Under the pieces are notes generated by a model that was given only the letters and a program-made list of their open reading frames with translations, did not search any database and was not told the origin of the DNA. This document shows positions 7,161 to 14,231 of a stretch of 34,794 nt of DNA, piece by piece; the stretch's first letter is position 1; each line of letters starts with the position of its first letter. The stretch lies in assembly GCA_021323675.1 (NCBI GenBank), contig JAJPKP010000043.1, positions 1-34,794 on the forward strand, given 5' to 3'. The position numbers and the translations under genes were made by a program. The DNA is from Pseudomonadota bacterium (lineage in GTDB: Bacteria; Desulfobacterota; Binatia; Binatales; Binataceae).

Positions 7161-7541
7161 ATGGCAATCAACAAGGTAATCGTGATCGGCAATCTGGGAG
7201 CTAACCCCGAGATTCGCGCGCTGCCAAGCGGGCAGAAGGTCGCGAATTTCTCGCTGGCGACCACGGAGCGGTTTACCGACCGTAACGGCGAGAAGCAGGA
7301 GCGCACCGACTGGCATCGGATAGTCGCCTTCGGACGGCTGGCCGATACGTGCGAGCGGTTCCTCAGCAAAGGCCGGCAAGTATACGTCGAAGGCCGGCTC
7401 ACCACCCGCCAGTACGAAGCCAAAGACGGATCGGGCAAGCGCTATCGGACCGAAATCGTGGCGCGGCAACTCCGCCTGCTCGGCAATCGCGCCAACGGCA
7501 ACGCGCCGACGGCTCAGGCTTCCGACGACATCCCGTTCTAG
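7161..7541 (+). CDS. ssb: Single-stranded DNA-binding protein
   Basis: 126 residues, short for a chromosomal SSB (usually 150-180) but typical of element-borne copies. The OB-fold covers residues 1-108: NKVIVIGNLGANPEIRALPS, then FSLATTERFTDRNGEKQERT, DWHRIVAFGRLADTC and VYVEGRLTTRQYEAKDGSGK. The flexible linker is only about ten residues, and the acidic tip DDIPF (122-126), which docks partner proteins, is intact. GAGG lies upstream of ATG 7161. It sits between the zinc-binding protein and the ArdC-like gene, and would protect ssDNA during transfer or replication of the element. Confidence 0.95.
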   Translation: MAINKVIVIGNLGANPEIRALPSGQKVANFSLATTERFTDRNGEKQERTDWHRIVAFGRLADTCERFLSKGRQVYVEGRLTTRQYEAKDGSGKRYRTEIVARQLRLLGNRANGNAPTAQASDDIPF

Positions 7542-7617
7542 CCCGACCCCAACCTAAGGGAGAGCCGCGCAAGCGGTTCTCCCGCAACCAACCAATTCAC
7601 AATCGGAGATTACGGCA

Positions 7618-8493
7618 ATGGACGTTTATCAAATCGTGACCGACAAGATCATCAATCTACTCGAAAGCGGCGTAGTGCCGTGGCGCAGGCCGTGGACCTC
7701 GACCGGACTGCCGCGCAATCTTGTGAGCAAGAAGCCATATCGCGGCGTGAATGTTTTTCTGCTTTCGGCCTCAAAGTATGTTTCGCCATTCTGGTTGACG
7801 ATGCGCCAAGCGAACGAGCTTGGCGGACACATCCGCAAGGGCGAGGAATCTACCGCGATCGTCTTTTGGAAAATCGATGACGTGAAGCAGCGCGCCGAAG
7901 ACCTCGACACCGAGGAGACCGAGCAGAAGACGCGCCGTCGATTCCTACTCAGATTTTATCGGGTTTGGAACCTCGAACAATGCGAACTGCCGCAATCGTT
8001 TCTCGACAAGCTTCCGAAGATGGAGACTCATCAGCACGATCCGATCGAAACCGTCGAGAAGATCATAGCCGGAATGCCTAACCCGCCCGAGATAGTACGC
8101 GGAGGCTCAAAAGCGTTTTACTCGCCGCTTACCGATCGCATTACGCTTCCGCCGCGCGAGCTATTCATCAGCGCCGAAGAAGAGGCGGCCACAACGACGC
8201 ACGAGCTAGTTCATAGTTCAGGAAGTCATAAACGCCTTGCGCGAGAAGGAATTTGCGAGGCCGCGCCCTTTGGTTCACCCGTCTATTCCAAGGAAGAATT
8301 AACGGCGGAATTTGGAGCCGCTTATCTTTGCGCTGAAGCCGGGATTTCAAATGCGGTCATTCATAATCAGGCCGCCTACGTTGCCGGTTGGCTGAAGAAG
8401 CTTCGCGATGATCGCAAGCTTCTGATCCACGCAGCAGCCCAGGCACAGCACGCGGTCGATTACATACTCAATCGCAGACCCTGCGGGCAATAA
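7618..8493 (+). CDS. ArdC-like anti-restriction/zincin-domain protein
   Basis: 291 residues. The N-terminal domain (about 1-125; DVYQIVTDKIINLLESGVVP, then WRRPW, GVNVFLL and FWLTMRQANELGGHIRKGE) is the ssDNA-binding ArdC-type domain. The C-terminal part (about 165-285) is a zincin-like metallopeptidase with H195-E-L-V-H199, followed by the acidic helix YSKEELTAEFGAAYLC, whose Glu is the likely third ligand. ArdC proteins protect incoming plasmid or ICE DNA from host restriction. The length and both domains agree with the family. The gene follows ssb by 76 bases and is followed by a strong hairpin. Together they suggest a conjugative or mobilisable element. Confidence 0.9.
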   Translation: MDVYQIVTDKIINLLESGVVPWRRPWTSTGLPRNLVSKKPYRGVNVFLLSASKYVSPFWLTMRQANELGGHIRKGEESTAIVFWKIDDVKQRAEDLDTEETEQKTRRRFLLRFYRVWNLEQCELPQSFLDKLPKMETHQHDPIETVEKIIAGMPNPPEIVRGGSKAFYSPLTDRITLPPRELFISAEEEAATTTHELVHSSGSHKRLAREGICEAAPFGSPVYSKEELTAEFGAAYLCAEAGISNAVIHNQAAYVAGWLKKLRDDRKLLIHAAAQAQHAVDYILNRRPCGQ

Positions 8494-8500
8494 AAGTTGC

Positions 8501-8531
8501 GGCGCGCCCGCGCTCGTTGCGCGGGCGCGCC
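8501..8531 (+). terminator. Strong hairpin after the ArdC-like gene
   Basis: A perfect 12-base inverted repeat, GGCGCGCCCGCG (8501-8512) and CGCGGGCGCGCC (8520-8531), with a 7-base loop, 7 bases after the ArdC-like stop codon. There is no run of T behind it, so it may be a weak intrinsic terminator or an mRNA-stabilising hairpin. The following 220 bases up to the SIR2-like gene hold no recognised feature. Confidence 0.6.
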
Positions 8532-8752
8532 ATCGTATCAGTCTTCTTAATCTTAGTTCCCCGTCGACGCTCTGGCCTTCACGGCCATCGGCATCAGAAA
8601 GGCCGCCAGATCGCAAAGCCCGCAATCTTGACGCGGACGACTCGAACCAGTGGCCACCGTGACACTCCTCCGCCCTGAACTCCACGCCGACGCGATCACG
8701 TCTGAAACGTCGCTCGATGGTAGAATTGTCCCGGCGATGGTTTTAGGCCCAA

Positions 8753-9709
8753 ATGAAAGCACCGAGAGACTTTCCTGCGGACACACTTGGCCACGTCTCG
8801 CCGGTTACTGCCGCGTTGTCGTCATTAAATCTGTTCGTTGTGTCAGGCGCAGGCTTGGCGATTCCAATAATTCCACCCACCGACATGATCGTCCAGCTCG
8901 GGATTTCGGCGTACGATGAGATTGGCTCCTATCCCGCCCGGCGAGCGCCTCGATCCGTCATTAGGGACCGTTTGTTACCTCTTCATGTCCTTTTCGCTCA
9001 GAGAGAACGGTGGAAAGCCTATCTGCTGATGGGAGTTTTTGACGAGGCTCTTGCCGCATTCTTTCAGCAGAATATTTATCGACCTATTGAACCCACAGCA
9101 CCCGCAAACTACCGGGTCTTCTCCTTCGTACCACCACCGGCGGTATTCTTTGACTTCAACACCGACGCGTTGTTGGCTAACTACTGCGAGCCGCCTCATA
9201 TCGTGCTCAATCCGCACGGTGCGATTGAGCGCCGTCTTATAGAACACCCTCAGTTCGAACAATTCCTTCGCGCAGCCGCCGAGTTTGGCTTGGCGCTCCC
9301 GAATTCGTCAGGGATATGGCTTCCCGGTCCCGAGCCGAGAACCATCACCCGAAGACACGAATATAAGTTCGCCATGCAGCGCCTGAGCCGATGCGGCGAA
9401 TTTCTCTTGCTGGTTGGCTATTCATTCGGCCGCCAGCAGAACGGTTCGATCGATGACGCTGAGTCGTTCGAATTTCTCGGTGAGCTTCTCAAGAGGTTTC
9501 GCCGACGAATCGTAGTTGTCGATCCGAGACCGGAGCACGTGGCAGGACTGTTCGAGGATAGGCTCCGTCAGCGGATCTACGCATGCAAGCTTTACTGGAA
9601 CCACTTCGCGGAGGCTGCCTGCCTTGCCATGGCAGAGACTCCCGGAGCGCTAGACCTCTTCTGCCTCAGTCGACGTGTCGCACGGCTCTATGATGAGCGA
9701 ACCCGTTAG
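8753..9709 (+). CDS. SIR2-like domain protein (candidate NAD-consuming defence effector)
   Basis: 318 residues with a divergent SIR2 fold. SGAG at 31-34 (FVVSGAGLAIPIIPPTDM) is the NAD-binding loop. FFDFNTDALLANY has N136 and D138 in place of the usual TTNYD-like motif, NPHGAI carries the expected catalytic His (H155), and LLLVGYSFG (218-226) plus RRIVVVDPRP complete the Rossmann core. SIR2-like domains in defence systems (Thoeris ThsA, DSR, Avs and others) degrade NAD+ on phage infection. There is no attached sensor domain, and the size leaves little beyond the fold. The ribosome-binding site before ATG 8753 is weak, so a later start is possible. It stands alone between the ArdC-like gene and a regulator pair. 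Confidence 0.75.
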   Translation: MKAPRDFPADTLGHVSPVTAALSSLNLFVVSGAGLAIPIIPPTDMIVQLGISAYDEIGSYPARRAPRSVIRDRLLPLHVLFAQRERWKAYLLMGVFDEALAAFFQQNIYRPIEPTAPANYRVFSFVPPPAVFFDFNTDALLANYCEPPHIVLNPHGAIERRLIEHPQFEQFLRAAAEFGLALPNSSGIWLPGPEPRTITRRHEYKFAMQRLSRCGEFLLLVGYSFGRQQNGSIDDAESFEFLGELLKRFRRRIVVVDPRPEHVAGLFEDRLRQRIYACKLYWNHFAEAACLAMAETPGALDLFCLSRRVARLYDERTR

Positions 9710-9800
9710 CGCCCTCTTGCCGACGCAAAGTAGCCTGGAGGCCACGAGTGAAACGTCAGTCTTTCTCCGCTTGCGCAACGTGCTGTGTGATCCGCCGCCG

Positions 9801-10781
9801 CTACGACAGACCGTGTCGACCGTTGCGGTACGAGCGTCCATTGGAGTGACCGTTTGTTTCGAGCAGGCTGTACCGTCTGAGCCGGTTATAGAGAGTTCCC
9901 CGACTCATTCCTAGGATATCCGCCGCCCGAGCCTTGTTCCCTCTGACATACGCGACGGTCCGGACCAGAAGCTCGCGCTCAACTTCGGACCCTGACGAGC
10001 CCAATCGAACCGTGAAGCTGACTTCCGGTCCGTGGCGCGAAGCCAGTTCCAGCGGCAGGTCTCGGAGCGAGAGCATAGGCGACCGGCATACGATAACCGC
10101 CCGCTGGATGACGTTGCGCAATTCGCGGATGTTGCCGGGCCAGGTGTGTGCTCTGAGCGCATCGAGGAAGTCCTGCTCCAGCCCTTGCACGCTCTTGCTG
10201 TGTTCGCGGTTGAATTCTCCGATGAAATGCTCGGCAAGCGGCGACAGGTCGTCAAGCCGATCGCGCAGCGGAGGAAGTTCTACGTGGAAGACATTCAGAC
10301 GATAGAACAGGTCTTCGCGTAAGCGCCCCTCGCAGATCGCTTGAGCCAACGAACGATTCGAAGCAGCAACAATCCTGACGTCAATCGGCACCTCGACGGT
10401 ACCGCCCAGACGCCGAACCTTTCGTTCCTCGACAATGCGCAGCAACTTGGCCTGCATGTCGAGGCGCATCTCCGTGATCTCATCGAGAAAGAGCGTCCCG
10501 CCGTTCGCGAGCTCGAAGCAGCCCTCACGCCGACGGTCCGCGCTCGTGAAGGCGCCACGCTCGTGGCCGAACAGTTCGCTTTCGATCAGGTTTTCCGGGA
10601 CCGCCGCGCAATTGATGGCGATGTAGGCTCGGCTATGGCGGGGCGACTTGTCGTGGATCGCGCGTGCGGCCAGTTCTTTCCCGCTACCGCTCTCGCCGGT
10701 GATGATCACCGGCGCGCTCGTGGGAGCGGCTTCTTCGATCAGGCGTATGGCCCGGCGTATCGCTAGCGACTGACCAACCAA
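9801..10781 (-). CDS. Sigma-54-type AAA+ activator, short form
   Basis: 326 residues: an AAA+ domain and a C-terminal Fis-type HTH, with no N-terminal sensory domain. Walker A is GESGSGKE (29-36), Walker B is GGTLFLDEI (94-102), the arginine-finger region is EDLFYRLNVF, and the HTH is ARAADILGMSRGTLYNRLRR near residue 290. The sigma-54 contact loop reads GAFTSA (76-81) instead of GAFTGA. The predicted start is TTG 10781, since a TGA lies 24 bases upstream in frame. A good GGAGG site further upstream faces a GTG in another frame, so a small frameshift may have removed an N-terminal part. It is divergent from the CGNR protein. Confidence 0.85.
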   Translation of the reverse strand: MVGQSLAIRRAIRLIEEAAPTSAPVIITGESGSGKELAARAIHDKSPRHSRAYIAINCAAVPENLIESELFGHERGAFTSADRRREGCFELANGGTLFLDEITEMRLDMQAKLLRIVEERKVRRLGGTVEVPIDVRIVAASNRSLAQAICEGRLREDLFYRLNVFHVELPPLRDRLDDLSPLAEHFIGEFNREHSKSVQGLEQDFLDALRAHTWPGNIRELRNVIQRAVIVCRSPMLSLRDLPLELASRHGPEVSFTVRLGSSGSEVERELLVRTVAYVRGNKARAADILGMSRGTLYNRLRRYSLLETNGHSNGRSYRNGRHGLS

Positions 10782-10926
10782 TGTTCGCTCGCGAGGTCTT
10801 GAAACTCACAACCACACCACCTCCGGCACGTTCAATGAAAATAATTAGGCTGTGGATAACCTGTCAACGGATCGCTTCTTGGTTAGAAGCGGCAATTAAC
10901 AAAAACGCAACAATTCTTGCTGACGA

Positions 10927-11556
10927 ATGAAGCACATGAAAACCCAAGGCTTCATCTTTATCGGAAGAATCGCTTGCCTAGACTTCATCGACACCGCAGC
11001 GCTTGGAAGTCCCGCCAGAACTGAAGCGCTTCGTGACTTCGGCGATCTCCTGACGTGGCTCTACGAAGAACATTTGATCGCCGGCAATGAACGCAGGGGA
11101 GCGTGGCAACGATGGAACACAGGGCCTGTGGCCCGACGCGCATTCGGGCGAGCCTTGGTTCTGCGGAAAACGCTTCGCGAGGTGGTCGAGAGAATTCTGG
11201 AGCATCGCTCGGTTCCAAAACCGGCGATTGCTGCGATTAGCAATGTGCTCGGAAAGATGACCGGTCGTTGGGCGCTGGCCAAGACGAGGACCGGTTTCGT
11301 GCTGGAGTTTCGGCTTCGATTCGATCACCCCGATCAGCTTCTCGGGCCGATCGCGGAATCAGCGTGCGATCTTCTCTGTCGCCGCGACTGGTTGCGGCTG
11401 AAACGCTGCGCGAATCCCACTTGCGGCCTCTATTTCTACGACACCACTAGGAACCACCGGCGTCGGTGGTGCAGCATGAAGGCCTGCGGCAACCGGATGA
11501 AGGTCGCCGCGTTTCATCGACGACAACGGGCGGCCCGACCGGGCTTGACCTCGTAG
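10927..11556 (+). CDS. ABATE/CGNR zinc-finger regulator
   Basis: 209 residues. The N-terminal 130 residues match the ABATE-type domain (CLDFIDTAAL near the start, DFGDLLTWLYEEHLI, ALVLRKTLREVV). The C-terminal CGNR zinc finger is complete: RLKRCANPTCGLYFYDTTRN, then RRWCSMKACGNRMKV, with four Cys ligands. Proteins of this family are putative stress-linked transcription regulators. It is divergent from the sigma-54-type activator across a 145-base AT-richer gap that could hold both promoters. ATG 10927 is used; ATG 10936 is also in frame, and neither has a strong ribosome-binding site. Confidence 0.85.
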   Translation: MKHMKTQGFIFIGRIACLDFIDTAALGSPARTEALRDFGDLLTWLYEEHLIAGNERRGAWQRWNTGPVARRAFGRALVLRKTLREVVERILEHRSVPKPAIAAISNVLGKMTGRWALAKTRTGFVLEFRLRFDHPDQLLGPIAESACDLLCRRDWLRLKRCANPTCGLYFYDTTRNHRRRWCSMKACGNRMKVAAFHRRQRAARPGLTS

Positions 11557-11907
11557 AGACGCAAACCATCGACTCTGTATTGACGTTGAATGCTGCCCGG
11601 TAGCGGGCGGATGCGCGTGTGTCTGCCGACTGTCGTCGAGTGTTCAAACTTTGCACGCTCGAGATTCCAGACTACCGAATTGCCCAATAATTTCAGGCGC
11701 TGACGAGCATGTGTGCAAAGATTGAACATGAACACCTTTTTTGGCCGATTTTTTGAGGTGCCCGTCTTCGGCGGGCGTGCTCCCGGATCGTGTGGATCGC
11801 GAACGAGCGTGAGCCCAGTGCGCGGTTAGCCGAAGGCATCCTGATTGCTCCGAACAGGGTCTGGAGGAGTGTGGTGAGGCGGAACCCTTGCGATATTGGA
11901 GTCTGCT
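11557..11907. other. Intergenic region without a convincing gene
   Basis: About 350 bases between the CGNR gene and the excisionase-like gene. Short frames on both strands lack ribosome-binding sites and domains. A small hairpin (GCCCG at 11760-11764 with CGGGC downstream) is the only structure noticed, and it is too short to call a terminator. Confidence 0.35.
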
Positions 11908-12309
11908 ATGTCGTATCAGGCACCGCATCCAATCGTGCAGCGCGTCTCTCTGTCGCCCATTACCGTGGACGAGCTAATCGCTGATCCGGCACGCGCGAAG
12001 GTCCTGGCCTTCGAAGCCCTTCCGCAATTGCTGACCGAGATTGCCTCGCGTACCGCAACTCTCAAGACGCTCGAAGGCGTGTTGCTTTCGTTGATCCTGA
12101 GCCAGCGCAATGGCGGCCACGGCAACAACATGCCGACCGGGCTTCTCGACGCGCCCGAACTCGCCAAGCGTTTGGGAGTTCCGGAATCATGGGTCAGAGA
12201 ACAGGCGCGGCTCGGCAACCTGCCGTCCTTCCGTCTCGGTCACTACGTTCGATTTAGGCTCGAAGAAGTCGAACGCTACCTCGCCGAACAAAGCCGCCAA
12301 GAAGCTTGA
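11908..12309 (+). CDS. Excisionase-like helix-turn-helix protein
   Basis: 133 residues from ATG 11908, which has TGGAG eight bases upstream (an in-frame TTG at 11896 is less likely). The C-terminal 50 residues form an excisionase/MerR-type winged HTH: LLDAPELAKRLGVPESWVRE, then QARLGNLPSFRLGHYVRFRL and EEVERYLAEQ. The N-terminal 75 residues are helical (VLAFEALPQLLTEIASRTAT) and may dimerise. It is two genes upstream of the integrase on the same strand, so it probably serves as the recombination directionality factor or as a regulator of the integrase operon. Confidence 0.8.
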   Translation: MSYQAPHPIVQRVSLSPITVDELIADPARAKVLAFEALPQLLTEIASRTATLKTLEGVLLSLILSQRNGGHGNNMPTGLLDAPELAKRLGVPESWVREQARLGNLPSFRLGHYVRFRLEEVERYLAEQSRQEA

Positions 12310-12325
12310 CGTTCTTGTGGTCATG

Positions 12326-12342
12326 CTATACGCTACGTATAG
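12326..12342. promoter_or_regulatory. Operator-like palindrome at the start of the Cro/CI-type gene
   Basis: CTATACG (12326-12332) and CGTATAG (12336-12342) are perfect 7-base arms around a 3-base centre, ending one base before ATG 12344. A TTGACG at 12306-12311 lies 15 bases before TATACG, so the palindrome may overlap a -10 element. This is the expected layout for a self-repressing Cro/CI-type regulator. Confidence 0.5.
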
Positions 12343-12343
12343 G

Positions 12344-12535
12344 ATGACCGGTAAGGAAATTCGCGCACTTAGACGAAGACTGGGCTGGACGCAGGTAGCC
12401 TTGGCCGACGCGGTTGGCGTAAGCTCTAACACCGTGGCGCGGTGGGAGCGCGGCGAGATGGGGATTTCCGAACCGGCCGCCAGGCTGCTCAAGAGAATCG
12501 CATCCGAGCAACGAGTCAGGGCGAAGGAGCGTTGA
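12344..12535 (+). CDS. Cro/CI-family HTH repressor, 63 aa
   Basis: A small XRE-type DNA-binding protein: MTGKEIRALRRRLGWTQVAL, then ADAVGVSSNTVARWERGEMG, a textbook Cro/CI helix-turn-helix, followed by a short basic tail. ATG 12344 is chosen because the protein domain starts there; ATG 12323 is in frame but lies upstream of the palindrome. It ends two bases before the integrase start codon, so the two are co-transcribed, and it probably controls integrase expression through the palindrome at 12326-12342. Confidence 0.8.
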   Translation: MTGKEIRALRRRLGWTQVALADAVGVSSNTVARWERGEMGISEPAARLLKRIASEQRVRAKER

Positions 12536-12537
12536 GT

Positions 12538-13845
12538 ATGGGCTGCATCAGGAAGACTGACCAGGGCGGATGGCGCGTCGATTTCCGTGATCAAACCGGG
12601 GTTAGACACCGCGCAACGTTCGACACGCGCAAGGAAGCGGAACTGGCGCTCGCCGATTTCCGGCAGAAGATCAACCAGCGAACGTTCATCTCCGCCAGAG
12701 ACGTGCCCCGCTTCCGTAACGTTGCCGAAGAATGGTTCGCCGGCAAGGGCGAACACCGGCCGTCTTCGCAAGCTCATTGGCAGGCCCATATCGACCGCCA
12801 TCTGCTTCCGCACATCGGCGATCTCAGACTCGATCAGATCAGCGTCCGTACGATCGAAAAGCTTCGCGACACGCTCCGCGGCGACGGACTCAGCGCGCAG
12901 AGCGTCAACAAGGTTCTGACCACCGCCGCCGCGATCTTCAAGCTTGCCGTACGCCGAAATTACGCGACATCCAATCCGGCGGCTATCGCCGAACGACTGC
13001 GCGTTAGCAGCGGCGAAATCAGTGAAGACGGCTCCCGCCTCATGAGAGACGCGACGCGGCCGGTTCGCGCCGAGGAAGTGCTGAGCCCCGAGGAATTGCG
13101 GCGGCTGCTGGCAGCGGCAGAGCCGGGTTTCTACCGGACGCTGTTCTTGACCGCGACGCTCACCGGGATGCGCCACGACGAACTGCTCGCGCTCAGATGG
13201 CCTGAGGTCGACCTTCCGGCGGGAAAAATCTTCGTGCGGCGGAGCCTGTCTTGGGCCAGGCTGAAAGATGAAGAGGGCCCGGCCCGGCCACGCTTTTACG
13301 AGCCGAAGACCAGCGCGGGAATCAGGACACTACCGGCTCCGCCCGAGCTTATTTCCGCGCTCCGCGTCTGGAAACTGAAGTGTCCGAAGGGCGAGCCCGA
13401 ACTTGTCTTTCCTGCGCCCACGGGAGCGCCAACTCATCGAAGCAACGTCCTCCGCTATGGACTCTACCCGGCGCTCCGACGAGCAGGCCTTCGACGCGTA
13501 GACATGCACTCACTCAGGCACAGCTTCGCATCGGCGCTGATCATCTCGGGCGCGCCGGTCACGGAGGTTCAATATCTCCTCGGACACTCAAGCCCGCAGA
13601 CCACGCTAAAGGTTTACAGCCACTGGTTCACGAGCACACAGAGCGATTCCGTTCATCGCCTGTCGCGGACACTGGCCGGAAATTTTGGACACTTTTTGGA
13701 CACTTTAGAACGATCCGGCGGGTCGGCCGGAGCACGCCAGATCGCAAAACCCTTTGAATTTACAGAAGAAACTCTGGCGCCCCCTGCGGGATTCGAACCC
13801 ACGGCCCCAGGATTAGGAATCCTGTGCTCTATCCATCTGAGCTAA
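12538..13845 (+). CDS. int: Tyrosine recombinase/integrase
   Basis: 435 residues from ATG 12538, with AAGGAG nine bases upstream. It has an N-terminal AP2-like arm-binding region (GGWRVDFRDQTGVRHRATFD), a SAM-like core-binding domain (about 65-150), and a catalytic domain with all expected residues: R212 in TGMRHDELL, H324 and R327 in HSLRHSF, H350 in LGHSSPQTT and nucleophile Y360. It would integrate and excise the element at the tRNA-Arg gene immediately downstream. The frame has no stop before the tRNA: the last 23 or so codons (APPAGFEPTA and following) are the antisense of the tRNA and the stop lies inside it. The C-terminus therefore depends on the integrated state. Confidence 0.95.
   Translation: MGCIRKTDQGGWRVDFRDQTGVRHRATFDTRKEAELALADFRQKINQRTFISARDVPRFRNVAEEWFAGKGEHRPSSQAHWQAHIDRHLLPHIGDLRLDQISVRTIEKLRDTLRGDGLSAQSVNKVLTTAAAIFKLAVRRNYATSNPAAIAERLRVSSGEISEDGSRLMRDATRPVRAEEVLSPEELRRLLAAAEPGFYRTLFLTATLTGMRHDELLALRWPEVDLPAGKIFVRRSLSWARLKDEEGPARPRFYEPKTSAGIRTLPAPPELISALRVWKLKCPKGEPELVFPAPTGAPTHRSNVLRYGLYPALRRAGLRRVDMHSLRHSFASALIISGAPVTEVQYLLGHSSPQTTLKVYSHWFTSTQSDSVHRLSRTLAGNFGHFLDTLERSGGSAGARQIAKPFEFTEETLAPPAGFEPTAPGLGILCSIHLS
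13775..13815. other. Putative attachment site in the tRNA 3' half
   Basis: The 3' half of the tRNA-Arg gene is the expected crossover region because the integrase gene ends inside the tRNA. The exact core cannot be fixed, since I could find no second copy of this segment between position 1 and the tRNA. The matching site should lie beyond the left edge. Confidence 0.4.
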
Positions 13846-13851
13846 GGGGGC
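13775..13851 (-). tRNA. tRNA-Arg (anticodon CCU)
   Basis: Minus-strand cloverleaf. The acceptor stem GCCCCCT pairs with AGGGGGC, the anticodon stem CAGGA/TCCTG encloses loop TTCCTAA with anticodon CCT, and the T-arm GTGGG-TTCGAAT-CCCGC contains one G-T pair. The discriminator is G and the 3' CCA is encoded (13777-13775). It reads AGG codons. The 3' end faces the integrase gene, the usual target for tyrosine recombinases. Confidence 0.95.
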
Positions 13852-14231
13852 GTCGTGACAAATTCAAGCACCTTTTTGCCCGGAATCCCACCCCGAGTCG
13901 AGATCGAGACGCCTGATGGCCGCGTTTGATCGCCTTGCGTCGTCAGGTTTGCCGCCTGTGCCGCGTCTCACTTTCGGAGACAGGTCGATGCGGGACTTGC
14001 GGACGAGCTCGCTTCGCGTCTGCCGGAACGGCGCTTCCAGCCCGACCGAGGCACCAAAGAGCAAATCGCCGAATGCCGACCAGTCGGGCCGCAATGTTCA
14101 AAACGCGGCGATGGACCTGCTGCTCAAGATGATGCGCGACCTGCCCGGCAGCCTGGATTATCTCCGAGCCCGAGCCGCGTGAGCACGCCGCCTTCAGGAC
14201 CGCGGGAATCGCAGCAAGATGCGTATGGACG
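13852..14231. other. Intergenic region, possible gene remnant
   Basis: About 380 bases between the tRNA and the lipoprotein gene. A plus-strand frame at 13916-14182 ends in a protein-like helix (DLLLKMMRDLPGSLDYLRAR) but lacks a start signal or known domain. A minus-strand frame at 13864-14094 is no better. It may be the tail of a decayed gene. Confidence 0.3.

Noticed and set aside
8473..8490. CCCTGCGGG near the ArdC-like stop as a second attachment site
   Set aside because: It shares only nine bases with the tRNA 3' end, which is expected by chance.
8553..8786. 77-codon minus-strand open frame and a 90-codon plus-strand frame over the same DNA
   Set aside because: Neither has a ribosome-binding site or recognisable domain, and both overlap the start of the SIR2-like gene. 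The TTCGAGTC on the minus strand suggested a tRNA T-loop, but the flanking bases do not pair.
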